DNA from: Mycobacterium rhizamassiliense
GTDB taxonomy: Bacteria; Actinomycetota; Actinomycetes; Mycobacteriales; Mycobacteriaceae
NCBI RefSeq assembly: GCF_900157375.1
Contig: NZ_LT721901.1
Coordinates: forward strand, 1,449,606 to 1,513,605
Length of the DNA: 64,000 nucleotides
Reading direction: 5' to 3'
Made by a program: the position numbers and the translations under genes. Every line of letters begins with the position of its first letter. The stretch's first letter is position 1. This document shows, in pieces, positions 9,186 to 18,557 of this stretch. The notes under the pieces were generated by a model that was given only the letters and a program-made list of their open reading frames with translations, did no database searches and was not told the origin of the DNA.

Positions 9186-10073
9186 CTAGGTGATCGAGGC
9201 CGCGTAGATCTCCTTGATATTGGTCCCGAGCTTCTCGTCGAACTCCGCCTCGCTCTGCTGGGCGGTCAGTCCCTCGGTCAGCGCCCGCGAGAAGCTGGCG
9301 ATCAGGCCGTGGTTGCGGCTCAGGATCGTGCAGCTCTCCATCATGCTGTAGCCGCCGGACAGGGCGACGACCCGCAACACCCGCGGGTGGTCGATCAACG
9401 ACGCGTAGAGGTTGTCCTCGTCCGGCAGGGTCAGCTTCAGCATGACCTGACCGTCGCCGGGCAGCCCGTCGAGCTTCGCGGTCAGCGCCGACACCAGCAG
9501 GCTGTCCGCCTTTGGCTTGTCGGGGCTCTTGATGCTGACCTCGGGCTCGATGATCGGCATCAGCCCGCGCGCGGCGATCTTGTCCGCGAACTCGAACTGC
9601 TGGTCGACGATGGCCTTGATGCCGCTCTCGTTCGGCTCCTGGATGAACGAACGCATCTTGGTTCCGAAGATGCCCTTGTCCACGGCCCGATCCAGCAGTG
9701 CGTCGAGCTTGGTCATGGGCTTCATCAGCTGCACGCCGTTTTCGGCGTCGCCGAGCCCCTGGTCGACCTTCACGAACGGCACGATGTGCTTCTGCTTCCA
9801 CAAGAAGGCCGCGGAGTCCTCACCGTTGATGGTCCGATCCATCGTCTGCTCGAACAGGATGGTGGCGATCACCTTGTCGCCGGTGAAGCTCGGGGCCGTG
9901 ATCAGGCGCGCGCGCATCTCGTGGATGAGGTCGAACATCTGCTCGTCGCCGTCGTAGGCGTCCTCTTCGATCCCGTACAGCTTCAGGGCCTTCGGCGAGC
10001 TGCCGCCACTTTGGTCCAGCGCGGCGATGAAGCCACGGCCGGACGCCATTATGTTGCGCTGCTCTTCGTTCAC
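9186..10073 (-). CDS. fda: class I fructose-bisphosphate aldolase
   Basis: A 295-residue Schiff-base aldolase that cleaves fructose 1,6-bisphosphate to DHAP and glyceraldehyde 3-phosphate. Family motifs are GFIAALDQSGGSSPKALKLY at the N-terminus, FVKVDQGL, and the block QVMLKLTLP with a lysine that fits the Schiff-base position. The start is GTG at 10073 (protein begins VNEEQRN) because GGAAGG lies just upstream and the family starts there; the longer in-frame extension is low-complexity and unlikely. Mycobacterial glycolysis normally uses the zinc class II enzyme, so this is an accessory aldolase. It is divergent from a TetR gene. Confidence 0.93.
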   Translation of the reverse strand: MNEEQRNIMASGRGFIAALDQSGGSSPKALKLYGIEEDAYDGDEQMFDLIHEMRARLITAPSFTGDKVIATILFEQTMDRTINGEDSAAFLWKQKHIVPFVKVDQGLGDAENGVQLMKPMTKLDALLDRAVDKGIFGTKMRSFIQEPNESGIKAIVDQQFEFADKIAARGLMPIIEPEVSIKSPDKPKADSLLVSALTAKLDGLPGDGQVMLKLTLPDEDNLYASLIDHPRVLRVVALSGGYSMMESCTILSRNHGLIASFSRALTEGLTAQQSEAEFDEKLGTNIKEIYAASIT

Positions 10074-10239
10074 TGCGTTCCTTCCGTCGTCCTGCCGGCG
10101 GGTTTCCGGTTTGCCACCGGGCTCCGCGAGCTGGGTCTCAGCATCGCGCATCCGACCCCCTCCGGCTACCACCGGGGACGGGGCCGCACACGTACCCGCC
10201 CGAAAACCTTAATCCACGTCCGATTTGCCACCGCAGGCA

Positions 10240-10259
10240 GTGAGTGAGTACTCTCTCAC
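10240..10259. promoter_or_regulatory. 20-bp operator immediately before the tetR start
   Basis: GTGAGTGAGTACTCTCTCAC is an inverted repeat with one mismatched pair, ending one base before the TetR ATG. TGAGTGAGTACTC-type sites are typical for TetR regulators of lipid genes. Position over the start implies autorepression, possibly of a leaderless transcript. Confidence 0.65.
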
Positions 10260-10260
10260 C

Positions 10261-10872
10261 ATGTCCGTCTCGGGACGCGATCGGCTGCTGGCCGAGGCAC
10301 TGAAGCTGTTCGCCGCAAAGGGCTACGCGGCGACGTCGGTGGCTGACATCCAGCGGGCGTCCGGTCTCGCGCCGGGTTCTGGCGCGCTGTACAAACACTT
10401 CGCGTCGAAGCGTGAGCTGCTGGAGGCGGCCGTCGCGCACCGGATCGGCAGCATCGTCGCCGCGCGCGAGCAGTACGACGCCGGCGAACCGGGCAGCGTC
10501 GAGCGCGCGGTCCGCACGGCGGGTCAGCTGATCTGGAGCAACCTCGTCGAAAGCGAGGAGGTGCTCAAAGTGATGCTGCGTGAACCCGACGAGGTCGGCG
10601 ACCTCGACGAGAAGACCTGGCAGGTCATCACCGACAACGCCTATCAGCGATTCACCGACGAGCTGGTGGCCTCCAACCGGTCCGGGCGCACCAGCATCCC
10701 CGATCCCGAGGCGGCCGCGGCCGTGGCGATCGGGTCGCTTTCCTACGCGCCGACGTTGCAGGCGCTGACCGGACGCATGCCGGGCAACATCGACGGCGAG
10801 CGCTACTTCGAGGCGTGGGTCAGCCAAACGCTGAGCGTCCTCGCCCAATACACGAACCCCCGAACCCCTTGA
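10261..10872 (+). CDS. TetR family transcriptional regulator
   Basis: A 203-residue TetR protein. The N-terminal helix-turn-helix is clear (LFAAKGYAATSVADIQ followed by GSGALYKHFASKRELL), and the C-terminal part is an all-helical ligand-binding domain. The ATG at 10261 is chosen because a palindromic operator ends one base before it and the family starts close to the HTH; an upstream in-frame start would place the operator inside the gene. It lies 26 bp ahead of an acyl-CoA dehydrogenase on the same strand, so it probably controls that gene and itself in response to an acyl-CoA or fatty acid (inference). Confidence 0.9.
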   Translation: MSVSGRDRLLAEALKLFAAKGYAATSVADIQRASGLAPGSGALYKHFASKRELLEAAVAHRIGSIVAAREQYDAGEPGSVERAVRTAGQLIWSNLVESEEVLKVMLREPDEVGDLDEKTWQVITDNAYQRFTDELVASNRSGRTSIPDPEAAAAVAIGSLSYAPTLQALTGRMPGNIDGERYFEAWVSQTLSVLAQYTNPRTP

Positions 10873-10898
10873 CTACCAAGTAAATTCAGGAGCTGAAC

Positions 10899-12110
10899 AT
10901 GACGTTTTCACTGGAACTGAGCGACGACGTGATCGAGGTCCGCGATTGGGTGCACCAATTCGCGGCCGAGGTCATCCGGCCGGCCGCTGCCGAATGGGAT
11001 GAGCGCGAGGAAACTCCGTGGCCCGTGATCCAGGAGGCGGCCAAGGTCGGGCTGTACTCCCCCGACTTCTTCGCGCAGCAGGCCGCCGAGCCGACCGGGC
11101 TGGGCATGCTGGCCGCATTCGAGGAGATGTTCTGGGGTGACGCCGGCATCGCACTGTCCATCATGGGCACCGGGCTGGCGGCGGCCGCGTTGGCGGGCAA
11201 CGGAACCCCCGAACAGCTGGGCCAGTATTTACCCGAGATGTTCGGGACACCCGGCGACCCGAAGCTCGGCGCGTTCTGCTCCTCGGAGCCCGACGCGGGA
11301 TCCGACGTGGGCGCCATCCGCACCCGCGCGCGTTACGACGAGGCGGCCAAGGAATGGGTGCTCAACGGCACCAAGACCTGGGCCACCAACGGCGGGATCG
11401 CCAACGTGCACATCGTGGTGGCCTCCGTCTACCCCGAACTCGGTACGCGCGGCCAGGTTTCGTTCGTCATCCCGCCGGAAACCAAGGGGCTATCGCAGGG
11501 CCAGAAATTCAAGAAGCACGGCATCCGCGCCTCGCACACCGCCGAGGTAGTCCTGGACAACGTCCGGCTGCCCGAGGACTGCATCCTGGGCGGCCGCGAG
11601 AAGTTCGAGGCGCGCATTGCCAGGGTGAAGTCCGGCGCCTCCGCCGGTGGCCAGGCCGCGATGAAGACGTTCGAGCGAACCCGCCCGACCGTCGGCGCGA
11701 TGGCCGTCGGTGTGGCGCGGGCGGCCTACGAATACGCGCTCGAATACGCCACGCAGCGAGAGCAATTCGGCCGCAAGATCGGCGAATTCCAGGCCGTCGC
11801 ATTCAAGCTGGCAGACATGAAGAGCCGGATCGACGCCGCCCGCCTGCTGGTGTGGCGGGCCGGCTGGATGGCGCGCAACAACCAGACCTTCGATTCGGCG
11901 GAGGGTTCGATGGCCAAGCTGGTGGCCAGCGAGACCGCGGTATACGTCACCGACGAGGCGATCCAGATCCTCGGCGGCAACGGCTATACCCGGGACTACC
12001 CGGTGGAGCGCATGCACCGCGACGCAAAGATTTTCACGATCTTCGAGGGCACCAGCGAGATCCAGCGCCTGGTGATCTCCCGCGCGCTGACCCGCCTGCC
12101 TATCCGGTGA
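10899..12110 (+). CDS. acyl-CoA dehydrogenase (FadE family)
   Basis: A 403-residue flavoprotein that makes the 2,3-double bond in acyl-CoAs, passing electrons to ETF. The three expected parts are present: helical N-terminal domain, central beta domain with [21 protein letters not shown] and [11 protein letters not shown], and the C-terminal helical domain with [17 protein letters not shown] and [17 protein letters not shown]. The catalytic base fits the Glu in [10 protein letters not shown] near the C-terminus. AGGAG lies 7 bp before the ATG. It forms an apparent operon with the upstream TetR gene. Chain-length preference is unknown. Confidence 0.94.
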   Translation: MTFSLELSDDVIEVRDWVHQFAAEVIRPAAAEWDEREETPWPVIQEAAKVGLYSPDFFAQQAAEPTGLGMLAAFEEMFWGDAGIALSIMGTGLAAAALAGNGTPEQLGQYLPEMFGTPGDPKLGAFCSSEPDAGSDVGAIRTRARYDEAAKEWVLNGTKTWATNGGIANVHIVVASVYPELGTRGQVSFVIPPETKGLSQGQKFKKHGIRASHTAEVVLDNVRLPEDCILGGREKFEARIARVKSGASAGGQAAMKTFERTRPTVGAMAVGVARAAYEYALEYATQREQFGRKIGEFQAVAFKLADMKSRIDAARLLVWRAGWMARNNQTFDSAEGSMAKLVASETAVYVTDEAIQILGGNGYTRDYPVERMHRDAKIFTIFEGTSEIQRLVISRALTRLPIR

Positions 12111-12118
12111 GCGGCCCC

Positions 12119-12143
12119 TAGCCGTCCGCCGGCACTGCGGCTA
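12119..12143 (+). terminator. hairpin after the acyl-CoA dehydrogenase gene
   Basis: TAGCCG and CGGCTA pair across a 13-nt loop, 8 bp after the acyl-CoA dehydrogenase stop. It lacks a T-tract, so it is a weak candidate. Confidence 0.3.
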
Positions 12144-12186
12144 CGAACCCCTTTCGGAGATAAGTCAGCGCGGGAAGGGTGATGTG

Positions 12187-13440
12187 ATGGCGCGCGCGGT
12201 GTCAACCAGAGTCGGGCTGTATTTCGGTCTGCTGCAACTCGTCTTCGGGTTGACGTGGGTCGGCTACGTTATCTACCTGCCGCAACTCGCGGCGCAGGCC
12301 GGGATCGACCGCGGCATGGTCGGATGGCTTCTGGTACTCGACCAACTGGTCTTCGCCCTGTGCGACTGGGCCACCGGCGTCGCCGTCGACCGGGTGGCCA
12401 GGGTGGTCGGCCGGGTGGGCAGGGTCGTCGTCGGGGTGACAGCGGTATCCGCGCTGGCGTTCCTGTTGCTGCCCTTCGTCACGCGATTCGGCGCCGGCAT
12501 ATTCGTGTCGTTGATCGTCGTGTGGGCACTCACCTCCTCGGCCCTGCGCGCGCCGCCGCTGGCGCTGCTCGGCCGCTACACGCCGGCCGGTCGGCAACCC
12601 TGGGTGGGATCGCTGTTCGTCGTCGGCGCGGGCCTGGCCACCGCGTCGACGCCATTCCTTGCCGGACGGATCACGGCCGACGACCCGCGCATACTCTTTG
12701 GCGCGGCAGCGCTTTCCGTTCTAGCGGTGACCGCGACGGTCATCTGGGCGGAGAAGACGCTCGAGCGCGCCGCCCCGCCCGAGAAAGATCCGCCCAGCGC
12801 AGCTCGACCTGTGACTCTTCTGGTGTTCCTCGCCGCGGTTTTGCTGCTGCAGATCGGATTTCAGGCACATTCCGCGATCAATACCCAGGCGCTCTTCGCT
12901 AAATATGCACGGCCAGAACAACTTCCCTTTCTGTTGTCGTTGTTCTGGTTCGGGTTCACGCTGCTGATGCCGCTGGCATCCCTCTTGGTGAAGCGTCTTG
13001 GTGGCCTCGTCACCGCGCTGCTGGGAGGTTTGGTGGGCGCCGGGTCGGCCTGGGTCGCTGCGGAGGCCACCAACGTGGTCGCGCTTGGCATCGCGCAGTT
13101 CATCTGCGGAGGCGCCTGGGGCGCCGTGATGGTCAGTGCTGTTGCGGCCGCGTTCGTGATCGGCCGCAACGGGAGTGAAGGCACCGCCGTCGGCGGCTTC
13201 TTCGCCGTCGTGGCCCTGGCAACGATGGCGCGGATCGCGCTGGTGACCGCACACGTCGACAAGGTGCCCGCAGTGGCGTCCGCCTTGCCGTGGCTGCCAA
13301 CCGTCGCATGGCTGTCAGGCGCGTTGCTGCTGCTGCCGGTCATGTTCGGGATGACACAGCCGAATCGGCGAGTAGCTGCTAGGACCGCACCCGGTCAGCC
13401 GCCCGTAGCGTCGCCGGGCGGACGAGCCATGATGACCTGA
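12187..13440 (+). CDS. MFS transporter
   Basis: A 417-residue integral membrane protein with about twelve hydrophobic spans and a hydrophilic central loop (residues ~195-210, rich in Pro/Glu), the usual MFS 6+6 layout. GGGAAGGG precedes the ATG; a GTG one codon upstream is an equally close alternative. Its TGA overlaps the ATG of the next gene by one base (TGATG), so the pair is translationally coupled with the Eis-like acetyltransferase. A transporter tied to an N-acetyltransferase suggests joint handling of an amine compound (inference). Confidence 0.85.
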   Translation: MARAVSTRVGLYFGLLQLVFGLTWVGYVIYLPQLAAQAGIDRGMVGWLLVLDQLVFALCDWATGVAVDRVARVVGRVGRVVVGVTAVSALAFLLLPFVTRFGAGIFVSLIVVWALTSSALRAPPLALLGRYTPAGRQPWVGSLFVVGAGLATASTPFLAGRITADDPRILFGAAALSVLAVTATVIWAEKTLERAAPPEKDPPSAARPVTLLVFLAAVLLLQIGFQAHSAINTQALFAKYARPEQLPFLLSLFWFGFTLLMPLASLLVKRLGGLVTALLGGLVGAGSAWVAAEATNVVALGIAQFICGGAWGAVMVSAVAAAFVIGRNGSEGTAVGGFFAVVALATMARIALVTAHVDKVPAVASALPWLPTVAWLSGALLLLPVMFGMTQPNRRVAARTAPGQPPVASPGGRAMMT

Positions 13441-14657
13441 TGACCGCCGAGCTCCGCGTCCTCGAGACCGAGGACGACCTCATCGCCGCGCTCAACGTGT
13501 TCCGCACCGCGATGGTGGGCTTTCCACCGCTACCCGATCTGCCGCCCGGGCAGATCACCGCGCTGCTCGATCCCGGCCGTACCGTCGGGGCATTCGTCGA
13601 CGGGCAACTGGTCGGCACCACCGACGCCGTGACAAGCACACTGACCCTGCCCGGCGGGGCGACGGTCGGCCATGCCGCCGTCACGCACATCGGGGTGCTG
13701 CCGTCGTTCACCCGCAGAGGCATCGCCACCGAGCTGGTCCGTGATCAGCTGCGCGACATCGCCGCGCGCGGGGAGGCCGTCGCCTCGCTGCGGGCATCGG
13801 AGGCGACGATCTACGAGCGGTACGGCTACGGAGTGGCGAGTTCGGCGCAGACCGTGGAGGTGCAGACCGCCCGGGCCGCACTGCGTCCCGGCGTCGCTAC
13901 CGGCGCCCCGGTGCGCCTGCTCGCCGCCGCCGAGGTCTGGGACATCTTGCCCGGCATCTACGACGCCAATCGCCCGTCCCGGGCGGGAACCATCGACCGG
14001 CCCGCGCCCTGGTGGCAGGGCGTCCGGATGCGCACCGAAGCCGCCTCGGGCGCTTGGTATGTCGCGGTCTACGGCGAACCGGGATCCGAGTCGGGATTCG
14101 TCCGCTACCGCCCCACCGACACCGGGAAGTGGTTCCTCAGCGATCAGCGAACGATCGTCGTGGAAGACTTCTTCGCGCCGACCGTCGACGCCCATGTCGG
14201 GCTGCTGCGGTTCCTGTTCGAGCTGGATCTGGTTGACCGCGTGACGTTTTGGATGCTTCCAATGGACAGCCCGCTGCCCTGGTTGCTTGTCGATCGGCGG
14301 GCGATGAAGGTGACCGCGGTGCACGACGAAACCTGGCTGCGCGTCGTCGACGTCCGGGCGGCGCTGGCGGCCCGCAGCTACCTGGGTGCCGAACCCGTGA
14401 CCATCGCCGTCAATGATCCGCTGCTGCTGGACAATTCGGCCACGTACGCCGTCGCGGCCGGCGGGGTCGAGGTGACCGGGGGGCGCGGCCGGCTGCGCAT
14501 CGGGATCGCGGGGCTCGGCGCGGTGCTACTCGGCGGCGTCACCTGGCGCAACCTCGTGGCGGCCGGGCTGGCCGCTGCCGAGGACCCCGCGGCCGTCGAT
14601 GCGGCCGATCGGCTGTTCGCGGTGTCCGAGGCGCCGTACGCGGGGACCTTCTTCTAA
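13440..14657 (+). CDS. Eis-family GNAT N-acetyltransferase
   Basis: A 405-residue protein with the three-part Eis architecture: N-terminal GNAT domain, a second GNAT-like domain and a C-terminal SCP2-like domain. The acetyl-CoA loop is FTRRGIATELVRDQL, and IYERYGYG carries the Tyr that acts as general acid in Eis (Tyr126 in M. tuberculosis). The protein ends in Phe-Phe; in Eis the C-terminal carboxylate is the general base and the end is also aromatic. Identity to Eis itself is modest, so this is a paralogue in the Eis2 sense. It would acetylate amines on small molecules or peptides. It is coupled to the upstream MFS gene and converges on a hydrolase remnant with 4 bp overlap. Confidence 0.85.
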   Translation: MTAELRVLETEDDLIAALNVFRTAMVGFPPLPDLPPGQITALLDPGRTVGAFVDGQLVGTTDAVTSTLTLPGGATVGHAAVTHIGVLPSFTRRGIATELVRDQLRDIAARGEAVASLRASEATIYERYGYGVASSAQTVEVQTARAALRPGVATGAPVRLLAAAEVWDILPGIYDANRPSRAGTIDRPAPWWQGVRMRTEAASGAWYVAVYGEPGSESGFVRYRPTDTGKWFLSDQRTIVVEDFFAPTVDAHVGLLRFLFELDLVDRVTFWMLPMDSPLPWLLVDRRAMKVTAVHDETWLRVVDVRAALAARSYLGAEPVTIAVNDPLLLDNSATYAVAAGGVEVTGGRGRLRIGIAGLGAVLLGGVTWRNLVAAGLAAAEDPAAVDAADRLFAVSEAPYAGTFF

Positions 14658-14961
14658 CGGCGTGCGCGCACCGCGTCCGCAACGGCTTGTGGCGCTTCGG
14701 ATTGCGGGTAATGGCCGAGCCCGTCGAGCGCCGTCACCTCGGCGTGCGGCAGGACCGCAGCGGCCCGCTCGAGGACGTGGCGCCCTGACACCGGATCGTC
14801 GAGTCCCCACACCAGGCGCAGGGGCCCGTCCCAGGCGGCCAGCGCCTTCTCCCACCGGCGGTGGGCCCCTGCCCGCGGCGCCGGAACGCGATCCGGTGGC
14901 CCCGGCGGCTGATCAGGGTCTCGCACTCGTCGATCCATGCCCGCGCACCGGGAACGTCCAT
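14654..14961 (-). pseudogene. alpha/beta hydrolase remnant with internal deletion
   Basis: The first ~32 codons (MDVPGARAWIDECETLISRR then GHRIAFRRRGQGP) are a typical start of an epoxide hydrolase/dehalogenase-like protein, just before the HG oxyanion motif. The next recognisable part, in another frame from about 14868 down, is the family's C-terminus: RRWEKALAAWDGP, LRLVWGLDDPVSG and the catalytic-His block LDGLGHYPQSEAPQAVADAV. The nucleophile elbow and lid, roughly 500 bp in a normal ~280-residue gene, are missing. The join is around 14862-14868. The product cannot be active. Confidence 0.75.
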
Positions 14962-15020
14962 GAGCTGATTGTCCCGCACAACGCCGAGCGGTTCGGGGCC
15001 AGATGGAGGATGATCCGAGC

Positions 15021-15986
15021 GTGACGGTCGAGAAGATGCCCCACGTGCTGCGGATCGGCCGGTTGGAACCGACCCTCGAAGAGGAACTGATCGCGCGGTA
15101 CGAGATAGCGGAACTCCCCGACGGTCCCGCGCGCGCCGGGTTCCTGGCCGAGCGCGCGGCCGACTTCCGGGTGGTGTTGACCTCGGGTGTGTCCGTCGTC
15201 GACGCGGATACCATTGCGGCGCTGCCCAACCTGGAGGCGATCGTCAACTACGGGGCCGGGGTCGATTCGATCGACCTGGAGGCGGCGCGGCATCGCGGCA
15301 TCGCGGTAAGTAACACTCCGGATGTGCTGTCGGACAGCGTTGCCGATACCGCGCTGGGTCTGATCCTGATGACACTGCGGCGGTTCGGGGCGGCCGATCG
15401 CTACGTGCGGGAGGGCCGCTGGGCAACCGAGGGCCGGTTCTCCTACGGCCGGGACATCAGCGGCCTGCAGGTCGGCATCTTGGGCCTGGGCCGCATCGGT
15501 TCGGCGATCGCCACCCGGCTGCTCGGATTCGATTGCGCCATCGCCTATCACAACCGTCACCAGATCGACGGCTCGCCGTATCGTTATGCGGCGTCACCGC
15601 TGGAGCTGGCCGAGTCGGTCGATGTCCTGGTCGTAGCCACCACGGGCGACCCGAAGGCCCGCCATCTCGTCGACCGCACCGTCCTCGAGGCGCTGGGGCC
15701 CGAGGGCTATCTGATCAACATCGCCCGCGGCAGCGTCGTGGACGAGGACGCGCTGGTGGAGTTGCTCGAAGGTGGCGGCCTGGCCGGGGCTGGGCTCGAC
15801 GTGTTCGCCGACGAGCCCAATGTGCCTGTTGCACTGCGGAATCTGGAAAGCGTCGTGCTGTTCCCGCACATCGGCAGCGCCACGGCCCGGACCCGCCGCG
15901 CAATGGCATTGCTCTCGATCCAGAACCTGGAGAGTTATTTGGGCACAGGCGAACTGGTGACCCCCGTGCTGCGTCCGCGTCACTGA
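15021..15986 (+). CDS. D-isomer-specific 2-hydroxyacid dehydrogenase
   Basis: A 321-residue NAD(P)-dependent dehydrogenase reducing a 2-keto acid to the D-2-hydroxy acid. The Rossmann motif is GILGLGRIGSAIA, and the catalytic triad is visible: Arg in NIARGSVVDEDAL, Glu in VFADEPNVP and His in LFPHIGSATARTR. N-terminal VNYGAGVDSID is the usual substrate-side motif, shared with glyoxylate/hydroxypyruvate reductases. Start: GTG at 15021 follows GGAGG at a somewhat long distance; an ATG at 15003 adds six residues. It stands alone, with the hydrolase remnant divergent on its 5' side and a cyclase convergent on its 3' side. Confidence 0.9.
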   Translation: MTVEKMPHVLRIGRLEPTLEEELIARYEIAELPDGPARAGFLAERAADFRVVLTSGVSVVDADTIAALPNLEAIVNYGAGVDSIDLEAARHRGIAVSNTPDVLSDSVADTALGLILMTLRRFGAADRYVREGRWATEGRFSYGRDISGLQVGILGLGRIGSAIATRLLGFDCAIAYHNRHQIDGSPYRYAASPLELAESVDVLVVATTGDPKARHLVDRTVLEALGPEGYLINIARGSVVDEDALVELLEGGGLAGAGLDVFADEPNVPVALRNLESVVLFPHIGSATARTRRAMALLSIQNLESYLGTGELVTPVLRPRH

Positions 15987-15999
15987 CGGCGGTACCGCC

Positions 16000-16803
16000 T
16001 CACTGCGGCAGCTTGACCGCGTACAGGTTGTGGCTGCCCTGAAGACCTTTGAGTTCGACTTCGATCGGCGCGCTGAGTTCGATATCCGGCAGCGCATCGA
16101 TCGCGTCGCGGACCGATTCGCTGACCAGGATCTCACCACCGTCGGCCTGTCCGGTGATCCGCGCCGCCATGGCGACATTGCGCCCGAACAGATCGTCGCC
16201 GCGCCGGACCGACGTGCCCATGTGGATGCCGATCCGGACGCGCACGCCCTCCTCGGTGTCATCGGGTAGATCCCGCTGCACGTCGATGCCGCACCGCACG
16301 GCCTGTTCGGCATCGGCGAACGCGATCATGAAGCCGTCGCCCTGGTTCTTCACCACGCGGCCGCCGCGCTGCTCGACGTTGCGGCGGATGAGCCTGTTGT
16401 GCCGGTCCAGCAGCTTGACCCAGCCGCGATCGCCCAGGGCCTCGTTGCGGGCGGTGGAATCCTCGATGTCGGAGAAGGCGATCACGACATCGCCGTTGGC
16501 GGTCATTCTGGCGAGATCGGGCCGTTCCACCTGCGCCCAGCCCGCGAGATCCTCGACCGAGTTGCGCACCGTGGCGCCAAGGCCTTTGGTGATCAGCGAG
16601 TCGGCCGTCTTGAAAGCCGTGCGGATCGCGAAGGGCGCGAGTCCCGGGCGCGTGCGACGCCTGGTCTTTGGCCTGCGGCTGCGTTCGAGTTCGGCTCTGG
16701 CCCCCCGCAATTGCCGGCGCGACAAGATCAGCACCACGCCCAGCGCGATGATCCCGCCGAACTCGGCGAGTGCGAGCACCGACAGGAACACGGTGATGTT
16801 CAT
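16000..16803 (-). CDS. membrane-anchored class III nucleotide cyclase homologue
   Basis: A 267-residue protein with one TM helix (about 5-28), a basic linker and a C-terminal CHD cyclase domain from about residue 105. The first metal Asp is in [13 protein letters not shown], and the second is in [13 protein letters not shown], which also supplies the Lys for the purine. The motif [10 protein letters not shown] keeps the transition-state Arg, but the position usually filled by Asn (VNxAAR) is Ala. This variant is seen in other actinobacterial cyclases and may lower or alter activity. It would make cAMP if active. Convergent with the 2-hydroxyacid dehydrogenase; downstream of the lipoprotein hydrolase gene. 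Confidence 0.85.
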   Translation of the reverse strand: MNITVFLSVLALAEFGGIIALGVVLILSRRQLRGARAELERSRRPKTRRRTRPGLAPFAIRTAFKTADSLITKGLGATVRNSVEDLAGWAQVERPDLARMTANGDVVIAFSDIEDSTARNEALGDRGWVKLLDRHNRLIRRNVEQRGGRVVKNQGDGFMIAFADAEQAVRCGIDVQRDLPDDTEEGVRVRIGIHMGTSVRRGDDLFGRNVAMAARITGQADGGEILVSESVRDAIDALPDIELSAPIEVELKGLQGSHNLYAVKLPQ

Positions 16804-16858
16804 CGCCGGTTCCCCAGGCCCCCAATTACTCCCATCGGCCGAGTATGACTGGACCGCG

Positions 16859-17848
16859 TCAACGACTCGGAACAGCCCTGGCGTTCACCAGGCCGACGGT
16901 GGCCACCACCAGGTCCGGCTGGTGGATCTGGACGAAGTGATCGCTGCCCGTCGCGAGGATGCGCGGCGTCTGCGGCCGCAGCGCGACGAGTGCCGAAGCG
17001 CCCGCCGCCCAGGCCCGTTCCAAGTTGGCGCCCTGCTCGGGCGTGACGGTCGGGGGAATCAGGAAGGGCTCGGTCCTGGCCAGCACGGCGATGGGGATCG
17101 GCGGAAAGGCGGCGGTACCGACCTGCCCGACGCTCTTGTCGATGTCGATCTCCTCGAACCACGGCGAGTCCGCGAACTGCGGCGGTGGTCCATCGAGCTG
17201 CCGCCGATAGACGGGCCAGTCGGGTCCCAGGGTGGCCGGTATCTCGGCCGCGAAGGCGTCGACGAACACCACACCGCACACCTGGTCGGGGTAGGTCTCG
17301 GCGTACAACCGGGCGAACAGCCCGCCCAGCGAGTGCCCGACCAGGAGGTAGGGACCCCGCAGTCGTGCGGCGGCAAGCAACGCGTGCAGATCGCCGACGA
17401 CGTCGGTCGCGGTGCGTGGCATCGCGACCGGGGAACTGCGGTCGCTGATGGTCGCCGGGTCGGACGCGCGCAAAGTGCCCGGGCGGTCATAGGCGCAGAC
17501 GCGATGGGTGGCGGCCAGAGCGGGCAGCACGGCTGGACCTACCGCCGGCGGGGCGGTGTCGAGTTGGCTCCATGGATCCGCCGAATTGTGATAGCCCGAT
17601 TCCAAAATGACGGTCGGGCTGCCCTTTCCGCGACATTCGAGATAAAGGTGCCGCCCGTTGCCGATCTCGATCGGCCCGCTGAAGTCGCCGGTGGCGCCTG
17701 TTGCCGGTGCGGGACGGCCGCCGACCGTGCACGCACCGCAACCCAGCACCGCCAGCAGCACCGCGGTGATCGACAGCGATCGGCGGATTACCTGCGCAAA
17801 CGCCGACGGATAAGCCGCGAAATTCGCGACTTTCCGCGCTGTTTGCAT
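16859..17848 (-). CDS. alpha/beta hydrolase, putative lipoprotein
   Basis: A 329-residue secreted hydrolase. The N-terminal hydrophobic helix ([12 protein letters not shown]) ends in a plausible lipobox VLGC, followed by a Ala/Pro/Gly-rich linker. The alpha/beta fold shows [13 protein letters not shown] (oxyanion strand), the nucleophile elbow [15 protein letters not shown], and a C-terminal [12 protein letters not shown] with the catalytic His. Acid candidate lies near [10 protein letters not shown]. It would be an esterase or lipase at the outer face of the membrane. It is divergent from the DUF998 gene with a 91-bp gap and precedes the cyclase gene by 55 bp on the same strand. Confidence 0.85.
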   Translation of the reverse strand: MQTARKVANFAAYPSAFAQVIRRSLSITAVLLAVLGCGACTVGGRPAPATGATGDFSGPIEIGNGRHLYLECRGKGSPTVILESGYHNSADPWSQLDTAPPAVGPAVLPALAATHRVCAYDRPGTLRASDPATISDRSSPVAMPRTATDVVGDLHALLAAARLRGPYLLVGHSLGGLFARLYAETYPDQVCGVVFVDAFAAEIPATLGPDWPVYRRQLDGPPPQFADSPWFEEIDIDKSVGQVGTAAFPPIPIAVLARTEPFLIPPTVTPEQGANLERAWAAGASALVALRPQTPRILATGSDHFVQIHQPDLVVATVGLVNARAVPSR

Positions 17849-17939
17849 TCGGTCATTGTGCGGGCCAGTGGAGGGACTACCTAATCGCGCGCGCCCCGTG
17901 TCGCGAATCGCCGCGCGGGCAGCGCCTAAAATCGCGGCA

Positions 17940-18557
17940 ATGGCCGACTACGCCGAAAGGTCAGACACCTTGGCCAAATGTGGGGCAGCGCTCTGGATCG
18001 TGGCGGCCGTCGGATACCTGATCCTGGAGGCATGCGCCGCGGCGGGTTTCGTTCCCACCTACAGCTACACGCGCAACTACATCAGCGATCTCGGGGTGAA
18101 CTCTCCGCGGGCCTACGTGATGCATGCGGCGTTCTACTTGCAGGGGATCCTGTTCCTGCTCGGCGCACTGCTCATCGTGGGTGTCCCCGACAACCGCCGG
18201 GCCCGAATCTTTTTGGCGCTGGTCGCCGCGAACGCACTGGGCAACATGGTGATAGGAACGGTGCACGCCGGGCCGGCGCATCGCGTGGGTGCTGCGCTGG
18301 CGATCGTCGGTGGCAACCTCGCCATCGCGACGGGGTCCGCGGTCGTGGTATCGGTGGGCGCGCGCGACTGGTATCGCCGCGCGTCCATACTGGTCGCGGC
18401 GCTCGGCCTGCTGTGCCTGCTCATGCTGCTGGTCAACTCGACGACCGCGACGGCCAACCTGCTGCCCGACGGTGCGTGGGAGCGCGGCAGCGTCTACTCA
18501 ATTACCTTGTGGCAGTTGACTACCGGTGCCTACCTCCTGCGGAGTCGACGCCGTTGA
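17940..18557 (+). CDS. DUF998 family membrane protein
   Basis: A 205-residue protein with about six TM helices and the DUF998 hallmark YTRNYISDLGVNSPRAYVMH after the first helix. Family members are widespread polytopic proteins of unknown function. The ATG at 17940 is chosen because the family starts just before TM1; an upstream frame adds only a basic, non-conserved stretch. It converges with the ssuC gene with no gap. Confidence 0.82.
   Translation: MADYAERSDTLAKCGAALWIVAAVGYLILEACAAAGFVPTYSYTRNYISDLGVNSPRAYVMHAAFYLQGILFLLGALLIVGVPDNRRARIFLALVAANALGNMVIGTVHAGPAHRVGAALAIVGGNLAIATGSAVVVSVGARDWYRRASILVAALGLLCLLMLLVNSTTATANLLPDGAWERGSVYSITLWQLTTGAYLLRSRRR

Noticed and set aside
16049..17884. 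A 611-codon plus-strand ORF
   Set aside because: It lies opposite the cyclase and hydrolase genes, which have full motifs; no family pattern in this frame.
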